Positions 32,201-44,372 of a DNA stretch of 64,000 bases are shown here, piece after piece. The DNA lies in the NCBI GenBank assembly GCA_039720395.1, contig CM077832.1, positions 434,001-498,000 of the forward strand, given 5' to 3'. The notes below the pieces were generated by a model. That model made no database searches, had not been told where the DNA came from, and worked only from the letters and a program-made list of their open reading frames with translations. The first letter of the stretch is position 1; the number at the start of each line of letters is the position of its first letter. A program made the position numbers and the translations under genes. The stretch is from Liquidambar formosana. Lineage: Eukaryota; Streptophyta; Magnoliopsida; Saxifragales; Altingiaceae.

Positions 32201-35200
32201 AATTGCTCAGCATCATGATGCAGTTAGTGGCACAGAAAGACAGCATGTGGCTGATGATTATACAAAGCGACTGTCAATGGGCTATGTGGAGGTGCAGATC
32301 AACATTTTGTTCTTAATGTTTTTCTTTCATAACCTGGATTTAATGTTGAAGATAAAAATCTGATTCTTTCTTATAATATTTATCCTGCAGGCTGAGGAGT
32401 TGGTTTCATCTTCACTTGCTTTCCTGGCAGAGTCGGGATTAAGTACTGCACAGGATAACCCAGTCACAAAGTTTCAGCAGGCAATATATATAACTCTTTG
32501 CAATATTTTCTGATTGGCACTATTAGAGTTTGAACAGCGTGCATACTTATGTAGGGTTTTATGCTACAGCAGAAAAATCACATGAGAATGTTGTTTTCTG
32601 ATATGCAGAACAAAGCTTCATAATGATACCAAACTTGATTTAGTGGAGGAGTTTATTGGATCATATCGAATTATAGTTTTTATATGTATCTGCTTCAACA
32701 TAAAGCTCTGTTTCCCCTCTCCTGTTAACTTAATTAAGCATTCTGTTGTATTGTGTCATCTGCTTTAGAAATTTTTGTGGATTCATGCATATAGGAACCT
32801 TAAGCATGCACATCTAATAAGTTGTAATGTATGATCATTAAGAAGTTTTGTGATAAGCAGTATAAGTTGTGATTCATTTGAATACTTGTATAAAGGACTC
32901 TAGTAATTGTTCCATGTGATGAGTGTATTTGAAGCTTAGTGTTTTGGTCTATTTGTCGACCCCTTCATGTTTTTTATTCACTTTATAAGAAACACCCTTC
33001 ATGTTTCGAAGTTGATTAAGAAGGGGGAAAAGTGAGTTATTGAAACTTTCTTTTAGTTATCTGTTGTGCAAAATGTAGACAAAGGGAAATACAAAGTATA
33101 TCTGTGATTCTTATATTGACATATTATATATCACAGAATTTTGCTCTTGAGAAGCTTCCTTTTCTTCTTAATAATATTTGAATGAATCTTGATGTGTGGA
33201 TTTCTCTGGTCAGTGTCCTCTCCTTAATATAAGTTATTGTCCTCCATCAGAAGCTGTTTTGTCTACAGAAAAAAGTTTGGTAAGCAGAAGATTTCCATCT
33301 TAATTTTATGTATTTTTCCATTTTGATTGAGATTAGAACTGGCTCTTTGACATTGAAATTATCAATATGTTTGCACTTTTGTAGGTTGTTGTCATCTACA
33401 ATCCTCTAGGATGGAAAAGAGAGGAAGTAATTCGAATTCCTGTGAGTACTTCCATTTTGCCTAATGTCATCACCTTTATAGATGTCACCACTTCAATGTC
33501 TTAATTGATCTAGAAATTGGATTATCAAAATCAGAGAGTACTTTTTCTAGATGTTCTATTTCATCCCACACTGCACACAGTAACAGGGAGAATGCTATTT
33601 CATCTACAATCTCTTTATCTATTCTGTTAGGAGTTAGGACGAAAGTAAACTAATACCGAACAGCAGTCATTCACAAATATGGAAAATATGGTGCTTTTTT
33701 GTATAATACTAACTGCAATCAAACTTGCTACAGGTGTCAAGTGAGGGGGTTATTGTTCAGGATTCTGGTGGAAGAGAAATTGAAGCTCAGCTTCTGCCTA
33801 TATCCAATGCCACTATGAGCTTAAGAAACTACTATGTCAAAGCATATTTAGGTAAACCCCCAAGTGCCACACTTAAGTATTGGCTTGCGTTTTCAGCATC
33901 TGTACCACCTCTTGGTTTCAGCACCTACATTGTGTCAAGCACAAAACAGACAGGTTAGCCATATATTTTGCTTCCATTTCTAGTTCCTTATTCCTGTAAA
34001 ATAGGACAAACAAGAAGAGAGATCTCCAAATTACTGACAAAATATTATGTTTTTGTTCCTCTTTTTTAAATGTAGGTGCTAGGTTCAACCATCTCAACAG
34101 TGGACACATCAGAAGGAACTACAAATAATACCATTGAAGTTGGACAAGGAAGTTTAAAGCTACTTTATTCTGCAGATGAACAAAAACTTACTCATTATAT
34201 CAATAGCAGAAATTTGGTATAATTTTTTTTGATGCTTAAGTTTCCTAGTTTATTATCATACTTGATTCACATATTATTTGTTTTTTTTCTCTGAAAATTA
34301 GTTTAATCTCAATATCCATTTTAAGCAATCAAGATAAGAATGGAAATTATTGTTTGATTTTTTGTAGTCATATATTTGGAATGACTTTTGCTTTTGTTTT
34401 CTTTTTAATTCTTTTCAAACAGAATCTTTGCAAGTAATGTTGGAATTTTGAAATTTATAAATCATTCATGCGAAAATTAGGTTTTAATATGTTATATTGA
34501 CTGTCATTGCTTTTGTAAGAGAAGAAAGAAGGAATGCACACCGTTTAAATCACAATTGGATGAAAGCATGCTGTAATCTGCACAAGATCCAGACCTTGCT
34601 TTGTTCTCCATCTAACATTGTTAGAGCAGAATTTGGTTATCATCTTTAGTTTATTTAGAGTAATCTACTCAAGTAATTTAGGCCTGCTCACCTTTTCATA
34701 TAATCACTAAGCATGTAACAAAAATGCATACTAGTCAACAGAACTCATCCCAACTACACATTTCTGGTCTGCAGAGGATACTGAAGAGTAAATTCTACTT
34801 CTATTACATTATTTCTTTTGCATGAAGAGCAAAGGACTAAACCTGATTTTTGTCCCTTTGCCTCATATGGATGTAATTTCTGTGGCTCATGAGAGAAACA
34901 ATATGCAAAAAAAATATACATGAGTATTAAAATTAATGGAAAAAAATCAAAACCTTTGCGAAAATCATATGGATGTAATTTCCGTGGCTCATGAGAGAAA
35001 CAATATGCATAAAAATATACATGAGTATTAAAATTAATGGAAAAAAGTCAAAAACCTTTGCGAAAAGGGACATAAAATGCTAAGTTACTAACGTAGATTT
35101 TCTATTTTGTTCGTTACTGAAGGTTACAGCAGTTTCTGAACAATCATACAGTTATTATTCTGGAAATGATGGAACTGACAAAGATCCTCAGGTAGTTAAA

Positions 35201-38200
35201 TTTTTCTTGGCCAAACCTCATCTTTTTGGGTTTCTATGTCCTTACCATGTTGTGCATTACTTGAATGAATTTTCAATTTAGTTTTCGCTTGAAAAGGAAT
35301 TTTTAAAGATTGATAATCATTGTAAAATTTTTTCTACTTGTTGAAGGCCTCTGGGGCATACGTCTTCCGTCCCAATAATACATTCCCTATCAAATCAGAA
35401 GGCCAGGTAAATTTTAGTTTAAATACCTGCCTGAGCTACATTTTATACTCCCATTAATGAACAACTGTAGCTATAGGCTCATTAATTGTTTTAATTGTGT
35501 CTTGTAAGATAAATGGAGTTGTTTATTTATTACAGGTTCCTTTAACTGTTGTGCGGGGTCCAGTGTTGGATGAAGTACATCAGCAGGTCAATCCGTGGAT
35601 ATCTCAGGTGGTTTACTTGTCAAAAGAATACATAATCAATGCACCAACTTTCACTGTGTATCCATCTTATTCTTTTCCAGCATTGTCCATATACCATATT
35701 CTATACCACTCTTCATCTTAAGCTAAAAGAGTACTTCTGGTATTAAAACTGACAGAAAATAGATCTCCAATCAACAAGCTTAATACTGAAAACTTAAAAA
35801 ATGCAGTCTTCCAACTGGGGCCCCTTATAGACTCTTAAAGAGTTGGAATATCACAGCCTTCCAGTGGTGAATCATTGATCTAATAATTTAATTCAATCCT
35901 ATTACAAATAGTGATCAGCTGCAGTTTAAGAATAATTGGTACACCCTGACCCTGGGTTTTTGTGCCTTCTAACTTGAGTAACACAATGTTGTGTGCACAT
36001 GCAGATTACCAGGGTCTACAAGGGAAAGGATCATGCTGAAGTTGAGTTCACTGTAAGTAACCTTTCTTGTATATTGACTCATGAAAAGCTTACATTCTTT
36101 TCAGTTATGGTAATTATATGGATGAGACACCATACAGGGGCTTGATTTATTGACATCATAAGTATAATTTTAGATTGGGCCTATACCTGTGGATGATGGG
36201 ATTGGGAAAGAAATCACAACTCAAATTACAACTAACATGAAGACCAACAAAACATTCTATACAGATTCTAATGGACGTGACTTCATTAAAAGGGTACGTT
36301 GATGCCTGATACTTGCCATTTTGTAAAATTTCTCATGTAATATTTCTGTTCTTCTGTAGTTCTGTTAGTTTATCATCATGATGAGGTGAGAATCTTGAAC
36401 AATTATTTTGAGTTTATTCATTTTTACATGCAACTTTTTATTTACTTCTTTCCTGTGGAATCATATATTAGTTGATGGGGTTCTTAATATGTATATATGG
36501 AAGAAAATGATATTTAGATTAGAAGGTTGACTTGAAATTGTACTTAGGGTATTTTTTATAATATTAGCTTATGTTTTCAGGTAGTTTAATTTAAACAATT
36601 TTGAATGATTTGCAGATTCGAGATTTCAGAACAGACTGGGACCTGCAAGTGAACCAACCAATTGCTGGAAATTATTACCCTGTATGTTTCCTCATAGGTG
36701 AACCATTGGGTGTTTATATCATATGTTTTCCATTTTGTAATTGGGTTAATTTCATTTTCCCATTGGTTATATATAAGTCTTGGAAAGCATCTGGTTCTTA
36801 TATTCTTAATCAGGTGATTGTGCAATTTGTGCTTTCCAAAGTGAAAAAAAAAAATCAATTAATCCACACAGAAGGAAACAGATTTCATTATTTTTCTGAC
36901 CCCAATCCATTTGATTCCTTTTCAAAAATGATTTTTGTTACTTTTAAATTAAATTGAAAAGGAAAAAAAAAACAGTTTTGAAAAGAAAACAAGAGGGGCC
37001 ATTGTTTGGTGCAATGGTAAAGTCTTGGGCTACCAAGCATGAAGGCAGGTTTGAGTCTTGAAAGCGCCTCCTTCTATTTATAAAAAAATAAAATTTAGGA
37101 TCATGTCCAGCTCACCCTCCCAGGATCCTACTTGGCAGGGCCAACAGTAGGTAATGGCCTTTAATTTTAATTTAGTGGTCTCCACAAGATTTTATGTGGG
37201 AGAGTGGGAACCAATAGCTTTTAACAAAAAATAAAATAAAAATTGCTGGTTTTGCTTCAGATTTTCTATGTTTATTGTTGACAGTGCCTTTTAGTATTTT
37301 CTTCTTGACAGTCATCCATCTTTCCTCTGATTTGCATTAAAAACCCAATAACTATATACTCATGCAGAAATAATTTTAAGTTCGAATGATTAAGTTGATT
37401 GTTTCCCTGCTCGGAGGAGGGGGGGAGGTCTTTATTTTTCTAACTCAATTCTTTTAGGTCAATCTTGGTATTTATGTGGAAGATGATGACATGGAACTCT
37501 CAGTGTTGGTGGACCGCTCAGTTGGAGGATCCAGCTTAGTGGATGGTCAGATTGAGCTGATGCTCCATAGGTTTGTTTAACCTTTACTTGCTTATGATTT
37601 GTATTATTAGCTATTTACTTATATTCTGTTTTAATGCATTTGATTTAAGATAATTAGGATGTGGTACATTGTCAGAATCCCTGATATACTTTTGTTGTAA
37701 TAGGAGGTTGATTCATGATGATATTAGAGGTGTTGGCTGAGGTACTAAATGAAACAGTTTGTGTCCTTGATGAATGCAAAGGCCTAAGTGTAAGCATTTC
37801 TTCCCAATTCATATTCACAAAGCCCATGCATGATACTATTATCTTCATTTTCTTTTGAACATGGTGTCAGTTTTACACTCTTACAGTAAGGAATTCTTGA
37901 TTTCCTTGCTTGCTTGCTTGGCCACCATACTATGGTTACTACACAATTTTCTCTAATATATAAGTTGGACTTGCTGCAAACTTCTTCTTTTTATTTTATT
38001 TTTAAATTTTAAATTTTACTTTGAGGGTACCTTCAGTAGTTTCTAACTTGACCATAGTATTGTTGCACTTCATACTGTGACACAGTTCTGGAACCAAGGG
38101 AATGGTAAAGGAGGGAAAGGGGAGAAGGAGAGAAAGGGAGGGAGAGAGAGGGGGGGGGGGGCTGTCCTTCCCCAAGATTTGAAAAAACTTATTGTCCTTG

Positions 38201-40609
38201 GGCTAGGTCTAGATTAAATGCCAAAAGGAAATATGTGGTGGCCCAATAAGGTCCTAAAAAATATGGTCTTTCGCAAATAGCCCCATGTGTTTCTATAATT
38301 GTATTTCTAAATAAATCCTTAATGTGCCTTTTTTTTTGCCTAAAAGATTTTCATTAATTATCTTGACTCTCTCAATACACTGTCTTTTGAAACAAATAAA
38401 AGTAAAAAAGACATTTCCTTAAAGATAGCAAAGTACTTAAATTTGGTGGAAGCATACTGGCAAATGTGCATTTTTGGAGTGCTATAATTTTTAACTCATC
38501 TACACTATATCTTACAATGGAGGCTTGCACCCAGGGTGACGATTCTTGAGCACCATAACTAGGCATTGGCACATTCATCTGACATGTGCGATGCAGGCAT
38601 GCAGCCATGACGGATAAGTTCTTCTGCAGGGTTAAAATAGTTGGAAGGATTTTGGAGGATTTATCCCTTTCATGCGAGTGATTATTATTATTATTATTAT
38701 TTTCACCTCACCATAGAAGGTTTTTTTTTTTTTTTCTTTTTCTTCCACGCGCGCGCGTGCCAGGGTGGTGGGGGGGGAGTTCTATGAAACTATTGACCTG
38801 TGATGATTGCATGCAATTTGCAACATTTTTATTATCTACGAGTGTAATATAAGGTCATGTATAACGGTGTTGTTGCATGCAAACCAATGGTCATGCTCAT
38901 ATAATTGTTTATGTATAAGAAAACCGAAAAAAGTTACAAGTTGAGTGATTTGTATGAATGCAGAGTCAACTTGATTGGAAATCCATCCAGACAATAACAC
39001 TCCCTCTCTCTTGAATTTACTTTGCATGATAGGGTGTTATAGTAGTTGCCTCTTATTGTCAAAATTCCATATTGCAGATCCAAGGAAAATTTTATCTCAG
39101 AATTGATCCTCTAGGAGGAGGTGCGAAGTGGCGTCGAACAGTTGGCCAAGAGATATATTCTCCTCTTCTCTTAGCCTTCACGGAACAGGTGAAAGAGAAA
39201 TCTTGAAATTGACCCAGTTGTTGGTGCTTTGGGGATGTGACACTTAAATGATCAGTTTCGTCTTTGACAGGATGGAAATAGCTGGATGAATTCCCATGTT
39301 CCAACATTTTCAGGAATTGATCCTTCCTACACTTTACCCAATAACATTGCAGTGATAACCCTCCAGGTATGTGGGGAGTGCCTTGTTAACTTTTCTTAGT
39401 TATTGGCTCTCTATAAGATTGGTTGGCAGTTTTTTTTTCTGGTTAAAATTAATGTCCTGTCCTGAACATTGCAGGAGCTTGAGAATGGAAAAGTACTCCT
39501 TCGGTTGGCTCACCTATACGAGGTCTTAACATCTCTTTTACTTAGTTTAACTATTAAAAGTAGTGCTTATCCTTTTTGGGTGTATACTCACTCAAAAAGT
39601 GTGGATAAATTTCTTGAACTGAACTGTTTTGCAACTTGGTTGTTATGAACCTCTTGATGCTAGTTTCTGTTCATCGTGCAGGAGTCATGGCATCTATTTT
39701 TTTTTATTTTATTTGAACCTTGATTCCATATCATTTTCTCATCCATTCTGTTGGTTTTGCTTGCTTTTAGTTTTTCTTCTCATAGATCCAGGGTTGCATT
39801 CCCTGCATTATGATTTCTCCTCTCTCAGTTTTTCACACAGCTTTATTATATTTTGGAGAAAAATCATCGAGCTCCCAACGTCTTCCATGGAAAAATTAAT
39901 GTAGCTAAAATTTTGGAATAATATAGCCCTTTTTATCATTGCATCCTACAATGACCAAATTAGAGAAGGCCTATTACAATAGCATCTCCTTCCTGCCCTC
40001 AAGTCCTCAAACAGGGAAAAAAAAAAAAAAAAAACTAGCATTGTTTGAGTGGTGTATCTGCAACAAATTAAATGTCTTAAGATGCTGAAGTGTTCCTTGT
40101 CATAAGGGAAGCTTGAGTTTTATGCTTTTATTTAGCTAGGTTTATCTGTTTGTCAGCTGGTTCTTTACAGTTTACTCTTTTGCTACATTGCTATCGATTT
40201 ATATTAATATTTTGTTGGGTGTTTGATATTTACTTAGATCGGAGAGGACAAGGACTATTCTGTAATGGCAAGTGTGGAACTAAAATTGCTATTTCCAAAC
40301 AAGAAGGTAAAATCAATGATTACATGACTCCCTAAATGCTCTTTCATTGACATCCATGCATCGTTTTCATTTTACTACTGTATTCTTTTCAGATCATCAA
40401 AGTGACAGGAGATGAGTTTGTCTGCCAATCAAGAGCGAGCTGAGATGGAGAAGAAGAGACTAGTATGGAAAGTAGAAGGCTCTCCCGAAGAAGCTAAGGT
40501 GGTTAGGGGAGGACCTGTTGATCCTGCAAAACTGGTGGTGGAACTCGCCCCAATGGAAATCCGCACCTTCTTTATTGACTTCGATTATCTCCAACTATTT
40601 AGCTCCTGA
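29278..40609 (+). CDS. GH38 alpha-mannosidase, copy 1; frame broken by seven one-base insertions
   Basis: Family role: a secreted or vacuolar zinc hydrolase trimming alpha-mannose from N-glycans. 29 exons: 29278-29473, 29602-29685, 30028-30116, 30332-30506, 30591-30710, 30873-30956, 31129-31200, 31443-31557, 31731-31833, 31922-32015, 32124-32291, 32391-32480, 33214-33279, 33385-33441, 33734-33953, 34076-34216, 35123-35191, 35347-35406, 35536-35607, 36005-36052, 36174-36293, 36616-36681, 37458-37570, 37704-37789, 39078-39188, 39271-39366, 39475-39522, 40238-40306, 40393-40609. Ignoring the insertions it encodes 1013 aa co-linear with copy 2, with signal peptide, DDVGW, DPFGHS and QHHDAVSGT motifs. 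Single extra bases lie at 29413 (inside the catalytic H-D-D motif), 31545/6, 31776/7, 31822, 34081, 37735/6 and 40408/9. As written, translation stops at residue 46. No nonsense substitution or lost splice site is seen, so both assembly error and recent pseudogenisation fit. Confidence 0.9.
29686..30027 (+). other. GC-AG intron 2 of mannosidase copy 1
   Basis: The donor is GAGATG|GCAAGA and the acceptor TTCAG|GCATTC, rebuilding A-F-F-Q-R-W-W. The matching intron of copy 2 also has a GC donor. Confidence 0.8.
32481..33213 (+). other. GC-AG intron 12 of mannosidase copy 1
   Basis: The donor is CAG|GCAATA and the acceptor GGTCAG|TGTCC, rebuilding F-Q-Q-C-P-L-L. Copy 2 has a GC donor at the same place. 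Confidence 0.8.
34864..35065. repeat. Tandem duplication, two units of about 102 bp
   Basis: CATATGGATGTAATTTCYG starts units at 34864 and 34966. The copies differ at only a few positions. It lies in intron 16 of mannosidase copy 1 and is absent from the matching intron of copy 2, so it arose after the gene duplication. Confidence 0.85.
36990..37090 (+). mobile_element. tRNA-derived SINE-like sequence
   Basis: An A-box-like TGGTGCAATGGTAAAGTC is followed by a B-box-like GGTTTGAGTCTT and then an A-rich stretch (TATAAAAAAATAAAA). It lies in intron 22 of mannosidase copy 1. No clean target duplication was seen and the 3-prime limit is uncertain. Confidence 0.5.
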
Positions 40610-40796
40610 AAGATAAAATCTTGGGCCTTTTTGGTGTGCAGGAGGAAAAGTTAATTTTCTGTGTCGAAAATTCGAAATGCGTCCCAACCTTCCCTCCTGC
40701 ATGTAAAAGTTCCAATGTCATAGTCGTGGAAATGACTTGCTGTATAATACCAAACATGAAAAGAAAATAAAGAAATATATTAATGGAACAGTCCCT

Positions 40797-40925
40797 TTCT
40801 TTTTTCCCACACAGTAGGGGTTCCCTCACCACTTCCCTGCGTTTCCTTGGGGTCTGCGGGATTCGAACCCTGAAAGCCCCCAAGGAGGAGGAGGCAGCTC
40901 GTTCCACTGGGCTATGAGGCCTGTT
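40797..40925 (-). mobile_element. tRNA-derived SINE, minus strand
   Basis: The minus strand reads CATAGCCCAGTGG (A box), then GGGTTCGAATCCCGC (B box), and ends in GGGAAAAAAGAAAGG. The spacing fits a tRNA-type RNA polymerase III promoter, but there is no cloverleaf, so it is a SINE and not a tRNA gene. It lies just after mannosidase copy 1. Confidence 0.65.
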
Positions 40926-41920
40926 CATTTTGCGATGTCACCAATGGTTCGGGTAGCAATGAGTTGTCATTGTTGCGTGCATCACGAAATAGCGGTTTAA
41001 GGTTACCAACGTTTTATATTTTCAGAACTAGAGGCTGAAGTGGTCATCAGTAAGCATATGTTAGGTATCTTCAGGAGAAAAATAATAGGAAGAGAGTATT
41101 TTTCTTATTTATCCTTTTTAGCCGACATTACAGGTTGCCAATTGATTGAACCTTAGCAGTGACATAAATCAAGTTTTTCTCGCTACATTCTTTTAGCGTC
41201 AAATACTTAAATGCAGCTCGCCACTCTAGACTAGAAAACATAATCTATAAAAATGTCTCACTTGCAATTGTGACATGGATTATCATTATGATATTCATTT
41301 TTTTATTTTCTTGGGACTTTGGGAGTTTTTATTTACACCATTATTTTTGCTAGAGGAGTGCTATATAAGACGAGCGTTTTTTACTAAAACTGTTTAACCA
41401 ATGACATGTCAGGCTCGTTATTTGCGGATGCTAAGTAACCATTGTCAAAATGCGCCACAGCTAAGAACCCACTAATCAAAAGCAAAATGAACAAGACCCA
41501 AATCTCTGCCGAAAGGGTCACGACAGAGCAAACACTCTCTCTCCTCTTTCTGCAACTCTACCTTTTCTCTCTCTATACTCACAAACAAACCAACACTCAC
41601 TCTTCTCTACATCTCCCTCTACAAAGAAGAGGAAGACAGATATGTCCTAATCAAATAACTTTATTTTTGTAAGAAAAACTAGTAAGATCAAACCAACAAC
41701 ATAAGAACCAAAAATAAAAACAGTAAAGAATTGAAGAAGCAAAAGAAGAATAAGACCAGTTTTACCACAGACTGAAACTTATTTTTTAGGATTTTAACTT
41801 GAAAAACATTTATGTATACATTTTTAAATGAAAAACCTAGTTAATTGTACAATAACTTAATTAAATTTATAAAAAAAAACCTAGTAACTTCACAAAAATT
41901 TAGTCAACTTTACAAGCTCT
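40926..41920. other. Intergenic, nothing recognised
   Basis: AT-rich sequence with a CT-rich patch at about 41530-41590 that resembles a leader but has no supported coding exon after it. Confidence 0.4.
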
Positions 41921-42130
41921 AGTCTCTAGTGATGAAAGAGGGTAGACGGAGCCTTAGATCTACTCTTTACCGCCTCCTCCAAAACTTATCGCCATTGATC
42001 CAAGGCCACTTTATTTTCAGCCAAGCTCTAGCCATCGGTGATGAAGGAGGGTCGTCGGAGCCTCAGATCTACCTGTTCCCACTACTTCCAAGATCCGTCC
42101 CCACTGATGTAGGGTCACTTTATTTTTCAA
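41921..42130. repeat. Tandem duplication, two units of about 103 bp
   Basis: AGCTCTAGYC, GTGATGAARGAGGGT, CGGAGCCTYAGATCTAC and CACTTTATTTTTC-like blocks occur in the same order twice, from about 41921 and 42024. Confidence 0.7.
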
Positions 42131-42396
42131 AGCTAGTGAAAGCATGATCAAACGAAAGGGTGTTTTTCAACCATTCTTTCCCTAGTTGTAGTGAAACACA
42201 GGTAACAATCCAATTTTTTTAAAAAAATTGAAAAAAAAGTTGAAAATATTTTTTCGCTTAAAAGCGGTGTTAGCAATTACGCTTTTAGTGTAAATTAAAG
42301 TGCTGTTATTAACAGCGATTTCCGTGTAAATGAAAGCGCTGTTGGTAATAGCGCTACTGAAAGAGCTTTTACTCATAGCGTTTTTCCTAAGTCTTT

Positions 42397-43200
42397 ATGT
42401 GTGGTTTTCGAACACTTCTTTCCTCACAGAGGAACTCCCCAAACGCTAGAGAGGGAGAGCGATGCCTGTTGAGAACGGTTCTCAACAGCCAGGAGGAGGT
42501 GCACATTGGCTCCACCGCCAGCGATGAGGAGAAACGGCAGGGGCGGATCCACGTTTGCCCTTGGGGGCTGTGGCAACCCCAAAATTTTTTTAAAAAGAGA
42601 ACCCTCTTCAATTTGATGAGTGGGCACCCCCATAGTTGATAAAGTGGACCCCCCATTTCACCTTTTCCCTCCATACTTGATAAAGTGGCACCCCAATTTT
42701 ATTTTTCCACCCTTATTGTGGATGCCAGCTGAACTTAAGAATGCATAGGTAAACATTCTCTCTTAATTCCCTTTACTATTAACTTGTAACAAATAGATTA
42801 CTGTTAGGTTTCCCCTCTTTCTCTGTTCCTCAATCTTGCTTTCTATTTCTCCATTTACTCTAATTTAGGGCTTGATTCTTGAAGATGATCAAATTTAGGG
42901 GTTTATATTTTACATAAACGCATCCACACACACCTAACACAAAATGTATGAATATATGCGTTTGTGTATGTATGTTAGTATATAGGTGGCAATCCCAAAC
43001 AAAAATTTCTAATTCCGCCCCTGAGAAACAGTTTCTCATTGACGCCGTCTGTCAGTTGCCTCCTCAGGCGGAGGAGGACTTTGTATCCATAGGGGTTGGT
43101 TTTGTGATTCGATTCTTGGGATTTTGTTTCTTTGTTGATCAACTTCTGAAATCCATTTATAGCTACGCATTTTTACTGCTTTATCCATTTTTATATTACA
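42397..43200 (+). pseudogene. Unidentified open frame interrupted by a hAT MITE
   Basis: A frame on the left (from about 42397 to 42537) and one on the right (from about 43024) become continuous if the element at 42538-43023 and one copy of its 8-bp target duplication are ignored. The conceptual protein has acidic segments (ASDEEK, then PPQAEEDF). I do not recognise the family. GC and CpG content here is higher than in the flanks. It could be a broken host exon or chance. Confidence 0.4.
42538..43023. mobile_element. hAT-type MITE
   Basis: The left end CAGGGGCGGA is mirrored by TCCGCCCCTG on the right. The flanks are AGAAACGG (42530-42537) and AGAAACAG (43024-43031), an 8-bp target duplication with one mismatch. 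The inside is AT-rich and non-coding. Confidence 0.85.
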
Positions 43201-44087
43201 TGCTATCCACAAATTCATACCAACTGAACGCCCTACCCACAAATTATACTCGTTTTATTCTCTGTTTAGTTGTCGGAGAGAACTTGGGGAAAGAAAAGAA
43301 ATATTAAAGTTCTTTCTTTTCTTTTCAGCGTAGTTTGGTTTGCGTTTTGGAAGTACTTTTCTTGTTTGCTTGAGAGCGAAATCCTAAAGTTGCTTCTATT
43401 TTTTTTCTCCTCATAATCACAAAGAGTGCTTTCCAAATGCGAACCAATGCTTACATTACCTAAAACAAACAATCTGATCGAACAAACTATACTACTATAT
43501 TAGTGGTGGCTCGTGCAGCCTAGAATCATGCTGGTCTTATATATAAAACAAAACTATTTCTCATCTGAACATAACCCATGAGGGAAGTTTATCCCCCAAA
43601 TTTGATCACATTAGATAATACATTCTTTTCAATAAGGGATGCTGCTAATTGAATTTCACATGCTTCCACAGGAACGCCGAGACTTGTAGTGCTTACATTT
43701 ATTTTGTTGATGCCTAATGGGAGGGTTGTTCATCATTTTGCAGCTTTGCCTGAATGGTACCTTAATGTCCTTTACTGAAATTATTTAATGATCATGGGAC
43801 CCTCGAATATTTCATACTCTTGCGGGTATGCATCCTTCGAATTGTTTGGGATTCGTGGACATTTCTATTCTTGCTCCTTGCTTTCGCCACCAATCTATGT
43901 GTGCAGTACTTGGGAGAATCCACAGATGCAGATAAACATATGGTGGAAAATGTTGCAAGAACAAATGAAGATTCGGCCAGTCCTAATGCCACCAAGGAAT
44001 GACGAAGAATTCTGCTAATGGCTTAGCTGCATTGATCTCCGAACTTTAAAGCGAGAGGGCCATTACATTGATAACTTTCTCTTGCAG
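43201..44087. other. Intergenic, possibly decayed gene DNA
   Basis: Short frames occur at 43788-44018 but match nothing I recognise. This stretch may hold decayed upstream parts of the enoyl-CoA hydratase relic that follows. Confidence 0.35.
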
Positions 44088-44372
44088 TTGGGCAATCATC
44101 AAATGTATCCGCAAAGGATATCCAGACATGGTCAAAAGCTTATCAAGCCGATTCCTCTTACAAATGTACCCTGGTGATACTTTGATCACTGAAATGTGGC
44201 TTGAAGGCTTGAGGGAGATTCACTCTTTCATTAATGAGGGCTTATATATTGAATGCTAAGCTATGTTAGTGTTCTATTCAAATGCTTGGACTTAACATCA
44301 GAATTGACATGTGCAGCATCATATATCAAGCAAAGGTGAAAGAACGAAACAGGACAGTGCTTTCTGGCTATG
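44088..44372 (+). pseudogene. Relic of peroxisomal enoyl-CoA hydratase 2 (ECH2-like)
   Basis: After an acceptor-like CTTGCAG the sequence encodes A-I-I-K-C-I-R-K-G, then S-R-F-L-L-Q, then YPGDTLITEMWLEGLR, ending at about 44212. A second piece after GTGCAG at 44311-44316 encodes I-I-Y-Q-A-K-V-K-E-R-N-R and V-L-S-G-Y. This matches the C-terminal hot-dog domain of plant ECH2 (beta-oxidation of unsaturated fatty acids in peroxisomes). The expected donor between the pieces (after GGCTTGAG) reads GG instead of GT, and the N-terminal half is not found nearby, so this is a partial, probably dead copy. Confidence 0.75.

Noticed and set aside
40797..40925. Possible tRNA gene on the minus strand
   Set aside because: It has A and B boxes but no acceptor stem or cloverleaf, and ends in an A-rich tail, so it is a SINE.
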